From: Lentisphaerota bacterium
GTDB taxonomy: Bacteria; Verrucomicrobiota; Kiritimatiellia; UBA8416; VGWI01
DNA length: 64,000 nucleotides
Assembly (NCBI GenBank): GCA_016873655.1
Contig: VGWI01000004.1
Span: 1-64,000 of the forward strand
Direction: 5' to 3'
Under the pieces are notes generated by a model, which worked only from the letters and a program-made list of their open reading frames with translations, searched no databases and was not told the origin of the DNA. Below are positions 28,872 to 37,820 of this stretch, piece by piece; within the stretch, counting starts at the first letter, position 1, and the number at the start of each line of letters is the position of its first letter. The translations under genes were made by a program, and so were the position numbers.

Positions 28872-29909
28872 ATGGAAACAACCGGCTCAAATCTGGACGC
28901 AACGAAATCTGGTGTTGTTCTTTTGCTCGCCATGGGCCTCCTTCTGGCTGCCGAAGGCGTGGCGGGGGCTTCCGTTGACGTTGAGGCGTCAGAGTGGGAC
29001 GAGATCCCTGACTACAGCGGCTCCTCGACCTACGTCAATGGAGCGAGCGAACTCGTGGTTACGTTCAGCAGTTGGAACGGCGGTTCAGTGCCATTGGAGG
29101 ACCGGGTGGCATCGGTCGCTGCGGATGAGTACGTTCCGAATAGCGCGTTTCACGGGGACCTGCTGGCAGCCGAAGCGCGCGGGCTCAAGTTCAGGATAAC
29201 AAGCGCTGGTGACGTGCTGAAGTACGCGCGCATTGTTCTGGTCGGTGCCACGAGTCAGAGATCGTGGCTGTACAACATTCAGGTTCCACCGGGTCAGACC
29301 GTGACGAACGTGATTCCTCTGGACTACGCTCTCTGGATATACAACAGCAGTACCAAGCCGGCCTATACGGCGTGGCTCCAGGACATTCATGACGTCTCAA
29401 GCATAAAAGTCTACCTGCAGCCGACGACGGCCGCCGCTCAGAGCTTCACAGTTGGGGATTTCTACCTCTACGGCGACAATGGGGTTATCGGCGCTCCGGC
29501 GCAGTTGACGCCCGGCCAGCGCGGCGCGTTGCTGGAGCGGTATGGCGTACAGCAGTTTGAGAACGTGGTAGCGGATAAAGGTGTCGATACCGACTTGGAT
29601 GGCATGAACGACTACCAGGAAATCATCGTCGGAACAGGATGGAAGGACGCGAACCAGACATTCGAGTCGGCCATTGATTCGTCCGGTGCGGGGTTGAGCA
29701 TCACATGGCCATGCAACGGCGAGAGTGTCTACAACCTGAGCCGGGCAGAGGACATCAAGGGCACGTTCGTGAACGTACAGGTCGGGGGCCAGGTGGATCT
29801 TATACCGACCGATCAGGAGGTCGCTCAGGGGGCGATGACCCGCAGCGATCCGCTCGCGACGGGACCGGGACCGTATTACTACAGGGTTGTCCGCAAGGGA
29901 AATCGCTAG
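28872..29909 (+). CDS. Cassette 1 protein B: exported protein of unknown function
   Basis: 345 residues from ATG 28872 (AGAGGG upstream); an ATG at 28854 overlapping the previous stop would add six residues. Hydrophobic signal segment GVVLLLAMGLLLAAEGVAGA, then a beta-rich domain of ~200 residues. A calcium-type loop (DTDLDGMNDYQEIIVG, dockerin/thrombospondin-3-like) and a C-terminal strand region ending YYYRVVRKG follow. The gene at 40210-41193 has the same order (DSDADGVTDLEDVIAG; YHYRVVKE), so the two are paralogues. Confidence 0.8.
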   Translation: METTGSNLDATKSGVVLLLAMGLLLAAEGVAGASVDVEASEWDEIPDYSGSSTYVNGASELVVTFSSWNGGSVPLEDRVASVAADEYVPNSAFHGDLLAAEARGLKFRITSAGDVLKYARIVLVGATSQRSWLYNIQVPPGQTVTNVIPLDYALWIYNSSTKPAYTAWLQDIHDVSSIKVYLQPTTAAAQSFTVGDFYLYGDNGVIGAPAQLTPGQRGALLERYGVQQFENVVADKGVDTDLDGMNDYQEIIVGTGWKDANQTFESAIDSSGAGLSITWPCNGESVYNLSRAEDIKGTFVNVQVGGQVDLIPTDQEVAQGAMTRSDPLATGPGPYYYRVVRKGNR

Positions 29910-29935
29910 GTTGGCAAGCCGTGTTTGCGGGAGAT

Positions 29936-30709
29936 ATGAACATGAGAAGGCCCATACAAATCGCCGCGTTGATGGCTGCGGCGTGTCTGATTGCGTGGAG
30001 TGTGCATGCTGTTCCGCTGGTAACCGAACAGGGCGGCACGATGTCGGGGTGGGACGCCGAGGAATTTGGTGGTGGCGCACCGTATCTGACGCCCGATCCG
30101 CCTACCGCAGTTGGTGACATCCACGGCACCGGGACTGCTGGTCTGCAGATGACAGGTCCCAACAGCCCGCAAGGGACCTATGAGGATCGCGTTTTTAACA
30201 CCACGACGCTTGCAGGGGACTGGTCGAACATTGGGGGTGGGCAGGTTCGATCGATCAGGATGGACTTTTTCTCGGACACCCACAATTTTGGCACCTATGA
30301 TGGAACCACAGACGCGCCTCAACAGCTCTCGATCTACTGGCTGGGACAGTCAGGGGCGATGTGGGCACTAACGGTTGTGCCCTATGGAAACTGGGACTCT
30401 CTCTATGCGGACCTGCATTCGGACGAAGCTTGGATAGACCTGAATGGTCTGTTCTCCGACACCGACCCTGAGTTCGGGCAGGACATGTCGAATACTGTGG
30501 CTGAAGTCGGTATAAGGCTTGCGTATCGGCCAGGCTATGACGGCGCGCGTTTCGGAATAGGTAGTTTCTCGTTGGATAGCGAGTACTACGCAGTTCCTGA
30601 GCCGCGGACCTATGCGGTTTTGGGCATGGCGGTGCTGTCATTGGGAGTCACGTTCAGGCGCCGCATAGGCGAGAAGATGGGCGCGTTTGTTTCGTCGCTG
30701 AAGAGTTGA
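29936..30709 (+). CDS. Cassette 1 protein C: PEP-CTERM protein
   Basis: 257 residues from ATG 29936 (GGGAG upstream). Signal peptide (IQIAALMAAACLIAWSVHA), a beta-rich body, and a C-terminal sorting signal: VPEPRTYAVLGMAVLSLGV, then RRR and a longer-than-usual polar tail. PEP-CTERM signals are processed by exosortases in bacteria that make exopolysaccharide. No exosortase gene is in this window. Third gene of cassette 1, with a terminator just downstream. Confidence 0.85.
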   Translation: MNMRRPIQIAALMAAACLIAWSVHAVPLVTEQGGTMSGWDAEEFGGGAPYLTPDPPTAVGDIHGTGTAGLQMTGPNSPQGTYEDRVFNTTTLAGDWSNIGGGQVRSIRMDFFSDTHNFGTYDGTTDAPQQLSIYWLGQSGAMWALTVVPYGNWDSLYADLHSDEAWIDLNGLFSDTDPEFGQDMSNTVAEVGIRLAYRPGYDGARFGIGSFSLDSEYYAVPEPRTYAVLGMAVLSLGVTFRRRIGEKMGAFVSSLKS

Positions 30710-30740
30710 CACGGAAGCGAGCAGGAAAAGAATCCTCGGG

Positions 30741-30776
30741 AAGGCGGTCTTGCGCTTGTGAGGCCGCCTTTCTTAT
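30741..30776 (+). terminator. Rho-independent terminator after cassette 1
   Basis: AAGGCGG and CCGCCTT form the stem around a ~16-nt loop (30741-30770), followed by TCTTATTT. Confidence 0.75.
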
Positions 30777-30812
30777 TTGCCGGGGGGATCGCGGCACAAG
30801 GGAGAAGGGGCC

Positions 30813-31835
30813 ATGAAGGCTGCAATAGCGGGCTACTCTCAGTCAGGCAAGAAGACGCTTTTCACACTCCTTACAGGGCGGAAACTCCACGCAGCGGCAA
30901 AGCCGGGCGAGGCCGTTGAGGGGCGGGCGGCAGTTCGCGATCCGCGTGTGGACAGGATAGCGGGCATAGTCAGGCCCGCAAAGACCACCTACGCCGAAAC
31001 GGTGCTTCAGCTCTGCCCTGATGCCGGGGAAGGCGCGTCCCGCGACTGGGTCGATCCGGCCAGGCGCTGCGACCTCGTGTGCTTCCTGGTCAGGGCTTTC
31101 AGCGACGGCAGCGTATACCACCCGAAGGGAAGCGTTGATCCTGTCAGGGACAGGCGTGAGCTTCAGGCTGAGCTGCTGCTGGCGGACTTGGAGATGGTTG
31201 AGACGAGGCTCGACCGGATGTCGAAAGAGAAGCGGGCCGGTCTCACTTCCTCGCAGAAGGCAGAGGAGCATGTTCTAACCCGCTGCAAGAGTGCCCTTGA
31301 GGACGAGAAGCCGGCTTCAGCGCTTAACCTCGACTCCCACGAGGTGGCGTCTGTTCGCAGCCTGGGATTGCTTACTCTGAAGCCGGTTCTCTGGATACTC
31401 AACGTCGATGAAGATGACCTGGCCGAGAAGGGGGATGAGATAAGGATTTCGTGCAGGATCGAAGAAGAGATCGCAGAGATGGATGGCGCAGAAGAGCGCC
31501 GGGAGTACCTTTCCGCGCTGGGTCTGAAGGAACCGGGCATAGACAGGTTCAATGCCCGCGCCTACGATGCGCTTGGGTACATGTCCTTCTACACAATGGG
31601 CGAGGACGAAGTGCGGGCATGGACGATTCGCAAGGGGGCGCTTGCGCCGGAGGCCGCGGGCAGGATACACAGCGACATTGAGCGCGGTTTCATCCGTGCC
31701 GAGGTGATCAAATACGATGACCTTGTCGCCCTGGGGTCAGAGAAGGCAGTGCGTGAGCACGGCAAAGTGATGCTAAAAGGCAAGGATTACGCTATACAGG
31801 ACGGAGACATCTGCTCGTTCCTGTTCAACGTCTGA
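30813..31835 (+). CDS. ychF: Divergent YchF/OLA1-family P-loop ATPase
   Basis: 340 residues (usual ~363) from ATG 30813. The C-terminal TGS-type domain is clearly YchF: SFYTMGEDEVRAWTIRKGA, DIERGFIRAEVIKYDDL, GKDYAIQDGDICSFLFNV. The NVDE motif used for ATP rather than GTP is present (WILNVDEDDL). The N-terminus is odd: the usual PNVGKST loop is QSGKKT, and the DxAGL switch region is absent or unrecognisable (LCPDAGEG.. instead). YchF binds ribosomes and ATP. This copy may be a divergent paralogue with another canonical ychF elsewhere. Confidence 0.85.
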   Translation: MKAAIAGYSQSGKKTLFTLLTGRKLHAAAKPGEAVEGRAAVRDPRVDRIAGIVRPAKTTYAETVLQLCPDAGEGASRDWVDPARRCDLVCFLVRAFSDGSVYHPKGSVDPVRDRRELQAELLLADLEMVETRLDRMSKEKRAGLTSSQKAEEHVLTRCKSALEDEKPASALNLDSHEVASVRSLGLLTLKPVLWILNVDEDDLAEKGDEIRISCRIEEEIAEMDGAEERREYLSALGLKEPGIDRFNARAYDALGYMSFYTMGEDEVRAWTIRKGALAPEAAGRIHSDIERGFIRAEVIKYDDLVALGSEKAVREHGKVMLKGKDYAIQDGDICSFLFNV

Positions 31836-31856
31836 CCCGACACGTTCTCGAGTGGC

Positions 31857-32876
31857 TCAATCCTCTGATGGAGCCGGTGGTTTGTAGGCGCCGTATTCAA
31901 TCTTTCCGGACGTCCTGATTTCCTGGAAGAAGTCGCGTGCGGCTTCGTCTCTTTTCCGCCGCTGAAGGGTCTCCCTTATTTCTCCGTCTGTCATCTCCTT
32001 GGCTGCGGCGCGTCCCGTCACCTGGATTATGTGATAGCCAAACGGCGTTTCGACGACTTCTCCGATTGCATTTTCCTCCTGAGAGAACGCGGCGTCTTCG
32101 AATGCCTTGACCATTCGACCCCTGGGGAATTCTCCCAGGTCCCCTCCGCGGGCTTTGCTGGGGCAGTCGGAATGTTCCGATGCAAGCTTCGCGAAATCAG
32201 CGCCGTCAACGAGTTCCTTCCGAATGCCTTCGGTCTTTTCCCTGGCCGCCGTGCGTGATTCCTCCGGATCGTCCGGCTTGGATGCGATGAGTATGTGCCT
32301 GGCTTTCACAGTCTGGGGTCTATCCAGGCTTCCCTTGCTGTCGGCACGCGCGGCGGCCACTTCGGCGTCCGTTACGGAGACCCGGTTGGACAGAGCCTGT
32401 GAAAGGAGCTTCTCTACTCTGAGCCCTGTGCGCAGTTCCTGCATCATGCGCTCTTTCCCCACGGGGCTTTCGTTCATGATCTGGTCAACGGTCTTCCCCG
32501 GGGGGAGCCGCGTCGCGATCTTCGCTAGGGCGTCTTCTTCCTCTGCCTTCGAAACGCCCAAGTTCAGGCGGTCCGCTTCGTCCGTGAGGAGGGTTTTCAT
32601 GATGTACTGGTCCACGATGAAATCGAACATTCGCTTCCTGATGGCATTCACCTCCTCGGCAGGCGTGTCCGGGCGCAGGGCCAGCATGCGGAGGTTCGTT
32701 TCTTTCTCCGCTTCGGATCGGAGAAGCTTGTGGCCGTTGACGGTGACCAGAACGTCATCCTGATTCGCCTTGCCTGTGTCGGAAGTGCCGCCTGAAGGAG
32801 AAGTCGGATCCTCGGAACTGCGTCCGCAACCAGCCGTTAAGAGCGCGGCAATGACGAGAGTCGAGAACAGTTTCAT
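31857..32876 (-). CDS. Peptidyl-prolyl isomerase lipoprotein, PpiC/SurA-like
   Basis: 339 residues. Lipoprotein signal with lipobox LLTAGC, a SurA-type N-terminal helical chaperone domain (~45-190), then a parvulin domain ([11 protein letters not shown]..; [30 protein letters not shown]). It would help fold exported proteins at the outer side of the inner membrane or on the outer membrane. The start (ATG at 32876) overlaps the recO stop by 4 nt, so it is in an operon with ybeY and recO. A longer frame to 32918 exists but gives no signal peptide. Confidence 0.9.
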   Translation of the reverse strand: MKLFSTLVIAALLTAGCGRSSEDPTSPSGGTSDTGKANQDDVLVTVNGHKLLRSEAEKETNLRMLALRPDTPAEEVNAIRKRMFDFIVDQYIMKTLLTDEADRLNLGVSKAEEEDALAKIATRLPPGKTVDQIMNESPVGKERMMQELRTGLRVEKLLSQALSNRVSVTDAEVAAARADSKGSLDRPQTVKARHILIASKPDDPEESRTAAREKTEGIRKELVDGADFAKLASEHSDCPSKARGGDLGEFPRGRMVKAFEDAAFSQEENAIGEVVETPFGYHIIQVTGRAAAKEMTDGEIRETLQRRKRDEAARDFFQEIRTSGKIEYGAYKPPAPSED

Positions 32877-33688
32877 CGTTGTCCTTCCTCCACGCGCCTT
32901 TGCCCGGCCAGTGAGCACAGCTCGTAGGTGAGCTGCCTGCCCCGGATCGGGGAATGCGCGTGCAATTCGATGAATGTACCCATTACGCGGCGGATTTCAA
33001 GAAGACGATTCCGCGGGTGTTCGAGAGCCCGGGTGTCAGGGTGCTGGCTGCCGGCGCGAAGCCAATGCCTGATTGTGTTCACGGAGTGCAGGGACAATGT
33101 GTCAGCGGCAGCGGGAAGGTGTGCATCGCAGGCGTTGCAGACGACCCCGCCTCTCACGCTGTCGAACCTTATGGGAGCGTTCGGGGCGACCGGGGAATCC
33201 AGCTTGTGCCCGCAGGATGCGCAGGACTCCACGCCGGGCGTCCATCCTGCTGACTTCATGCACAAGGTCTCGAAACGGCACAGAATCGGTATTGGCGGAA
33301 GGCCTGATGCCAGTGCGTCAAGCGAGGAGTTCAACACACCGTACATTTCCCGGTCAGGAGAACCCGGGGCGCCGACGGCCATGGACAGCGCGCAGACGTA
33401 TGAAGCCGCGCAGTATGCACGCCAGTCATGCCTCAGCTCAGTGCGGGTCTTGATGGGCGCTATACTCCTGGCTATGTGAGTTCCGCTTCGTTCGCGCTCG
33501 TAGTACAGGAGTTCGCAGGACTGGAACAGGTCGTACTGCCCGAAGAATTCACTTTTCGGACGGCGGGCGCCCTTGACAAGCGTCGACATCTGGCCGCGGT
33601 CGGGCGTAAGCCATGCAACGAAATGCGAAGTGTTCGAGTGACGGGAGATCCTGAGCGCAACGGCTTCGGTGCGGAATATGGAGCTCAT
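32873..33688 (-). CDS. recO: DNA repair protein RecO
   Basis: 271 residues. N-terminal OB fold ([40 protein letters not shown]), a helical core, and a zinc-type C..C pair ([19 protein letters not shown]). RecO loads RecA with RecF/RecR. Overlaps ybeY by 4 nt upstream and the isomerase gene by 4 nt downstream. Confidence 0.9.
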   Translation of the reverse strand: MSSIFRTEAVALRISRHSNTSHFVAWLTPDRGQMSTLVKGARRPKSEFFGQYDLFQSCELLYYERERSGTHIARSIAPIKTRTELRHDWRAYCAASYVCALSMAVGAPGSPDREMYGVLNSSLDALASGLPPIPILCRFETLCMKSAGWTPGVESCASCGHKLDSPVAPNAPIRFDSVRGGVVCNACDAHLPAAADTLSLHSVNTIRHWLRAGSQHPDTRALEHPRNRLLEIRRVMGTFIELHAHSPIRGRQLTYELCSLAGQRRVEEGQR

Positions 33689-34179
33689 TGATTGCGTTTC
33701 CGGGGTCTCAAGCGCACGATCGGCGTGATCAGCCCTGATGCATCGGCATCTCGCAGCCAGCGCAATTCTCTGCGCCTCATCCTGGTTTGGTGTGGCCGGG
33801 TCGAGTCATCCTGTCCATGGAGGTGATCGCATCCGTGAGCCAGATACAGAGCGAGTTCCCGGTCTGGGCTCCATCCTATACGGCGTGCCTGCTCAACCGC
33901 GCGTTCGGCATTGATCATTATCTCACCTGCAGGCCCTTCAGTGTCTCCGGGGAACGTGCTGTAACGCACGGCTATCACATCGGTCGGTCGGTCATGTCCC
34001 AGCATCGCTGAATTTGCTGCTGAGATCCTGGCGTCGTCCGCAACGGAGACGGCGAGGGTGCTCCATGACAATGTCTTGTCCAGGTAGTGCGCCCGTTTCA
34101 TCAGATACCGGCCCAGGCGCACGAGGGGCCGCCTGTCGATGCCGATCACGTGCTGAAGATTGAGCACTTCAACATTCAT
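33685..34179 (-). CDS. ybeY: Endoribonuclease YbeY, with one metal-ligand histidine replaced
   Basis: 164 residues from ATG 34179. Recognisable by DRPTDVIAVRYS (usual TDVLSFP..), AGEIMINAERA and the metal site AHGCDHLHGQDD. The family motif is HGxxHLxGxDH; here the third histidine is Asp. Asp could still bind zinc, so activity is uncertain. YbeY takes part in 16S rRNA 3' maturation. It leads the ybeY-recO-ppiC operon and is divergent from holA, with 188 nt between them. Confidence 0.85.
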   Translation of the reverse strand: MNVEVLNLQHVIGIDRRPLVRLGRYLMKRAHYLDKTLSWSTLAVSVADDARISAANSAMLGHDRPTDVIAVRYSTFPGDTEGPAGEIMINAERAVEQARRIGWSPDRELALYLAHGCDHLHGQDDSTRPHQTRMRRRELRWLRDADASGLITPIVRLRPRKRNQ

Positions 34180-34367
34180 TGCCACTCCATGGCGCATTCT
34201 ATCCGCCGAAGGTCTCCGCTTACAGTTCATTCGCTCTCGTGGGTGCCTGGGCCGTCGATGGGCCGTCGGTGGCGGGCTGTGGCAGGGAGTGTGCCGACGT
34301 GAGCGGCTGGAGTATCGCGTGGTGCGGCTTGCGCCATGGGACCTCCGGGCGCTATTGTCCACCTTGC

Positions 34368-35471
34368 ATGAAGAGCGTGCACATTCTTGTTGGCGACGAG
34401 TTTCTCTGTGATGCAAGGGCGAGAGAGCTGCTTGCGCCATTGGCTGGCGGAGGGGACGGGTCTCTTTGTATCGAGAAGATTGATGGCAGGGCGGAGAAGG
34501 CCGATGCTGCTGCGGCTTCGCTTTCAGCCTGCCTGGCGGCGGTGCGGACAGTCGGTTTCTTCGGGCAGGGAAAGGGCACATGGCTGCAAAGCGCTTCGTT
34601 TCTCGGGGCTTCCAGCAGGGCATCATCCCAGGAAGTAAAGTCACTGTGCGAGGCTCTTGCTGCTGAGATCAAGGCAGGGCTCTTGCCCGGGCATGTTCTT
34701 GTCATAACGGCTCCCGCGATAGACAAGCGACAGTCGTTCTTCAAGTCGGTAGAGAAGCTTGCGGATGTGGAGATTCTCGGTATCGCCGAAAGACAGGGCG
34801 GAGTCGGCAAGGCCACTCATGATGTTGTCGCCGGGGTCCTTTCCGATGCAGGGGTTCGGCCCGGTCCCGGCGTTGTCCAGTTGCTTTCTGAGCGCACGGG
34901 GAGTGACATGCGCACGGTCGTCTCAGAGGTCGAGAAACTGGCGCTCTACGCGGGGGGCGGAGGGCGCATTTCAGTCGAGGATGTGGAACTGCTCGTTCCT
35001 GTCTCCCGTGAGCTGCCGGCATGGGATCTTGCGGATGCTTTCGGGCGCCGCGACCTGCGAAGGTCGCTCCTGCTGCTGAGGCAGTTGATGTTCCAGGGCG
35101 CGGAGCCGATGCTCCTTCTTTCAGCGCTGCGCGGCAGAGTCAGGGACCTCGCGGTGTTGCGGGAGGCGCTGGACAGGAACTGGGCGCACCTTTCGTCGGG
35201 AGGCAGGGGGGCGGTGCTGTGGCGTGAATGGCCCGAATCCGCATCTGCGGCGTTTGATGACGGGCTGGTGAAGGATCCACGGTCCATTCACCCGTACAGG
35301 GCACTGCTGCTGTGTGAACAGGCGAAGAGTTTCACGGAGCATGAACTCATCGTGGCCAGGAGGATACTGGTCAACTGCTGCCGTTTGCTGTTGTCTTCTT
35401 CCCGTTGTCAGCCGGGGTGGATTCTCGAGATGGCGCTGCTTCGCATTCTAGCGCCCAGTCGCGCCAAGTGA
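34368..35471 (+). CDS. holA: DNA polymerase III delta subunit (HolA)
   Basis: 367 residues from ATG 34368. Matches HolA: MKSVHILVGDEFLCD start, R.V.FFGQGKGTWL (clamp-loader contact region), LLPGHVLVITAPAIDKRQSFFK, LLSERTGSDMRTVVSEVEKLALY, and a C-terminal collar with LLSALRGRVRDLAVLREAL. Subunit of the clamp loader. The tRNA-Thr gene follows. Confidence 0.88.
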   Translation: MKSVHILVGDEFLCDARARELLAPLAGGGDGSLCIEKIDGRAEKADAAAASLSACLAAVRTVGFFGQGKGTWLQSASFLGASSRASSQEVKSLCEALAAEIKAGLLPGHVLVITAPAIDKRQSFFKSVEKLADVEILGIAERQGGVGKATHDVVAGVLSDAGVRPGPGVVQLLSERTGSDMRTVVSEVEKLALYAGGGGRISVEDVELLVPVSRELPAWDLADAFGRRDLRRSLLLLRQLMFQGAEPMLLLSALRGRVRDLAVLREALDRNWAHLSSGGRGAVLWREWPESASAAFDDGLVKDPRSIHPYRALLLCEQAKSFTEHELIVARRILVNCCRLLLSSSRCQPGWILEMALLRILAPSRAK

Positions 35472-35577
35472 TCAAGGCGATCAGCTGACACGCGGCAGAG
35501 GCGAACCAAGAGCTGGGATTGCGCTGCGCCAGAGCGAAACGTTGCCGAAGTGTTCATTCGGTGAAGAAGCCAGTTGC

Positions 35578-35606
35578 TTGACACGAGAGCCCCGGCGTTG
35601 CATTAT
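35578..35606 (+). promoter_or_regulatory. Promoter of tRNA-Thr
   Basis: TTGACA (35578-35583) and CATTAT (35601-35606) with a 17-nt spacer, ending 17 nt before the mature tRNA. Confidence 0.75.
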
Positions 35607-35623
35607 CGCGCGCCTTGTTCCGG

Positions 35624-35699
35624 GCCAACGTAGCTCAGTCGGTAGAGCAGCTCACTCGTAATGAGCAGGTCCTCGGTTCGATTCCGAGCGTTGGCTCCA
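35624..35699 (+). tRNA. tRNA-Thr (anticodon CGT)
   Basis: Acceptor stem GCCAACG / CGTTGGC, D-loop TAGCTCAGTCGGTAGAGCA, anticodon loop CTCGTAA, T-loop GGTTCGATTCC, discriminator T and encoded CCA (35697-35699). Confidence 0.95.
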
Positions 35700-35780
35700 A
35701 CTCAGACCGGCCGGTCGTGCATCCATCAAGGAACGTAGCGTCTGTTCCTGAAACCGCCTCGGTCCCCCGGTCAGGTCCAG

Positions 35781-35813
35781 ACAAAAGGAAAGGGGCGCCT
35801 TTCGCGGCGCCCC
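35781..35813 (-). terminator. Rho-independent terminator of ilvC
   Basis: Perfect 8-bp stem GGGGCGCC/GGCGCCCC with a 6-nt loop (35792-35813). Read on the minus strand it is followed by TTTCCTTTTGT. Confidence 0.85.
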
Positions 35814-35845
35814 TCCCGGTGTCAACGCTATCCGAATGTATGGCG

Positions 35846-36946
35846 TCAGTTCGACCGCCTGCCGGAGATGCCCTTTGTTGCCTTGGTAATGGCCTTGGCC
35901 TTCTCGTGGGGACGAAGGGATCTGACGGCCTTTCCCGCAAGCCACATCTCTGAGTTGCCCATCGTGGACAGCTCGGAGTCGAGCTTCTTCCGGTAGTCCT
36001 TTCCTCCGCACGCAGTGATGACGCGCCTTGTTTCCTTGCCTGACTTGACGGCGGCGTACAGCTGCTTGAAGACCGGCATCGCCGCCTTCTTGAAGCGTGG
36101 CTTCCAGTCGAGAGCGCCGCGCTGTGCCGTGGCCGAGCAGTTCGAGAACATCCAGTCCATGCCGTTCTCGTCAACCAGGCGTATGAGACTCTGGGTGAGT
36201 TCCTCAACGGTCTCGTTGAATGCCTCGCTGGGAGAGTGGCCGTTGCGTCGGAGCGTATCGTACTGCGCCTCCATAACGCCCGCCAGGGCGCCCATGAGTA
36301 TTCCCCTCTCGCCGGTGAGGTCGCTGAACACTTCGTGCTCGAAAGACGTCGGGAAGAGGTAGCCGGAACCTATTCCGATGCCGACGGCAAGGCAGCGTTC
36401 TTCAGCGCGGCCGGTTGCATCCTGGAACACGGCATAGCTCGAATTGATGCCGGCGCCAGAAAGGAAGTTGCGGCGGACCGAGGTGCCGGACCCCTTCGGG
36501 GCCACAAGGATGACATCCACGTCGGCAGGCGGCACTACGCCCGTCTGGTCCTTGTAGACGATTGAGAAGCCGTGCGAGAAATACAGGGCATCGCCAGTCT
36601 TCAGGTGCTTGCGGATTGATGGCCAGATGACACGCTGGGCCGCATCCGTTACGAGCATCTGGATGATGGTTCCGCGCTCTGCCGCCTCTTCGATATCGAA
36701 GAGTGTTTTCCCCGGGACCCATCCATCGCGAAGCGCCCTGTTCCAGTCCTGCTTGAAGGCCTTCGACTGTCCGATGATGACGTTCAGGCCGTTCTCCTTC
36801 ATGTTCAACGCTTGTGCGGGGCCCTGAACGCCGTAGCCGATGACGGCTATAGTTTCTCCGCGAAGAATTCTGCGCGCCTTTGAGAGGCTGAACTCCTTGC
36901 GCGTGACAACGTCTTCCTTGGTCCCACCGAAGTCAATCTTGGCCAT
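35846..36946 (-). CDS. ilvC: Ketol-acid reductoisomerase
   Basis: 366 residues, class I length plus a short tail. NAD(P)-binding start IAVIGYGVQGPAQALNMKENG, the phosphate-binding GQSKAF loop, and APKGSGTSVRRNF. Metal-site residues lie in the C-terminal knot (FSDLTGERGILMGAL, GVMEAQYDTL, ENGMDWMFSNCSATAQRGALDW). It makes dihydroxy acids in valine, leucine and isoleucine synthesis. ATG 36946 is preceded by AAGGAG. It stands alone with its own promoter, leader hairpin and terminator. Confidence 0.96.
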   Translation of the reverse strand: MAKIDFGGTKEDVVTRKEFSLSKARRILRGETIAVIGYGVQGPAQALNMKENGLNVIIGQSKAFKQDWNRALRDGWVPGKTLFDIEEAAERGTIIQMLVTDAAQRVIWPSIRKHLKTGDALYFSHGFSIVYKDQTGVVPPADVDVILVAPKGSGTSVRRNFLSGAGINSSYAVFQDATGRAEERCLAVGIGIGSGYLFPTSFEHEVFSDLTGERGILMGALAGVMEAQYDTLRRNGHSPSEAFNETVEELTQSLIRLVDENGMDWMFSNCSATAQRGALDWKPRFKKAAMPVFKQLYAAVKSGKETRRVITACGGKDYRKKLDSELSTMGNSEMWLAGKAVRSLRPHEKAKAITKATKGISGRRSN

Positions 36947-36961
36947 GGCTTTTCTCCTTGA

Positions 36962-37008
36962 GTTCGCGCGTTGCCGCTGCCGGGAGAGAACCCGGCAGAC
37001 GCGCGAAC
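36962..37008 (-). promoter_or_regulatory. Stem-loop filling the ilvC 5' leader
   Basis: Outer arms GTTCGCGCGT (36962-36971) and ACGCGCGAAC (36999-37008) are perfect 10-bp partners. Inside them CTGCCGGG (36977-36984) pairs with CCCGGCAG (36991-36998) around a 6-nt loop, with one 5-nt bulge. The predicted transcription start falls at the base of the stem, and the AAGGAG ribosome site begins just after it. Confidence 0.7.
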
Positions 37009-37012
37009 GGGC

Positions 37013-37040
37013 ATAATAGGCCTGGCAGGCGTTCCGTCAA
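37013..37040 (-). promoter_or_regulatory. Promoter of ilvC
   Basis: On the minus strand TTGACG (37035-37040), a 16-nt spacer and TATTAT (37013-37018): a strong sigma-70 match. Confidence 0.8.
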
Positions 37041-37085
37041 GTTCTGCCTCACCAGGCGCGTGCTCAATCTTCCGGCATCCCGGTC

Positions 37086-37566
37086 TCAAAGCGATGTTGA
37101 TGGCAGGTCCCTGAAGAGCGCGCCGACAACGCGGCCGCTGACGGCAATGCCGGCACAGGAGCCGGTGTAGTTGCCTTTCATGGTGTCGCTCTGCAGTTCA
37201 AGTTCGAGCGAGAACGACGCCGGCGCCGGCGTTCTGCCTGTTATGTCGGTTCCGACTCGCAGGAGTATCTTTAGCCTGGCGTTTCCGCCAAGCAGTTCCT
37301 CGGGAACAAGCCCCCCCAGAATCCCGTCACCGTAGACGACAGGGCCCCACTTGCCCTCACGCACCACCAATCCTACATGGTATGGACGTGCGGGAGACCA
37401 CGGGTCCGGAGCTGAGTTCTCCCTTCTTCGGTGAGGTAAGCTCGCTCGCCCTGGCCGATGCCCCCTCAAGGCGCACGAAGACCTGATTATTCAGCGGCGG
37501 CAGAGACGGGTCGGGGGGCTTGTCAGACTCCGCCGCTATCGAGGGCGCGAGGGCATTGATCAGCAT
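37086..37566 (-). pseudogene. Frameshifted exported protein remnant
   Basis: One frame opens at 37566 with a signal-like start (MLINALAPSIAAESDKPPDP) and runs NNQVFVRLEGASARASELTSP. A second frame from about 37400 to 37086 carries a coherent beta-rich end (YHVGLVVREGKWGPVVYGDG .. DTMKGNYTGSCAGIAVSGRV). A single shift near 37400 would join them. A third short frame just upstream (to 37663, MDVYIYFPVKTPSDFKAIKK) may be part of the same gene. Family not recognised. Confidence 0.5.
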
Positions 37567-37820
37567 CAGCGGGAATGCGTGACGGATCTGCCGCGATCAG
37601 CCGCTTCTTTATCGCCTTGAAGTCGGAAGGCGTCTTTACGGGGAAGTAGATGTACACGTCCATGCTTGTCCGGTGTCTCCCCGTTTCATGGGCGAAAAAA
37701 GTCATCCATGGGCACCCATGCAATCAAGCCCCATGCCTGCCGGACGGAGCTCTGTCGGGGGCGAAAGGTGTTGATAGGCGGGCGATGAAGTGGTAGCGCG
37801 TGTCGCGGGCGGGCGAGAAG

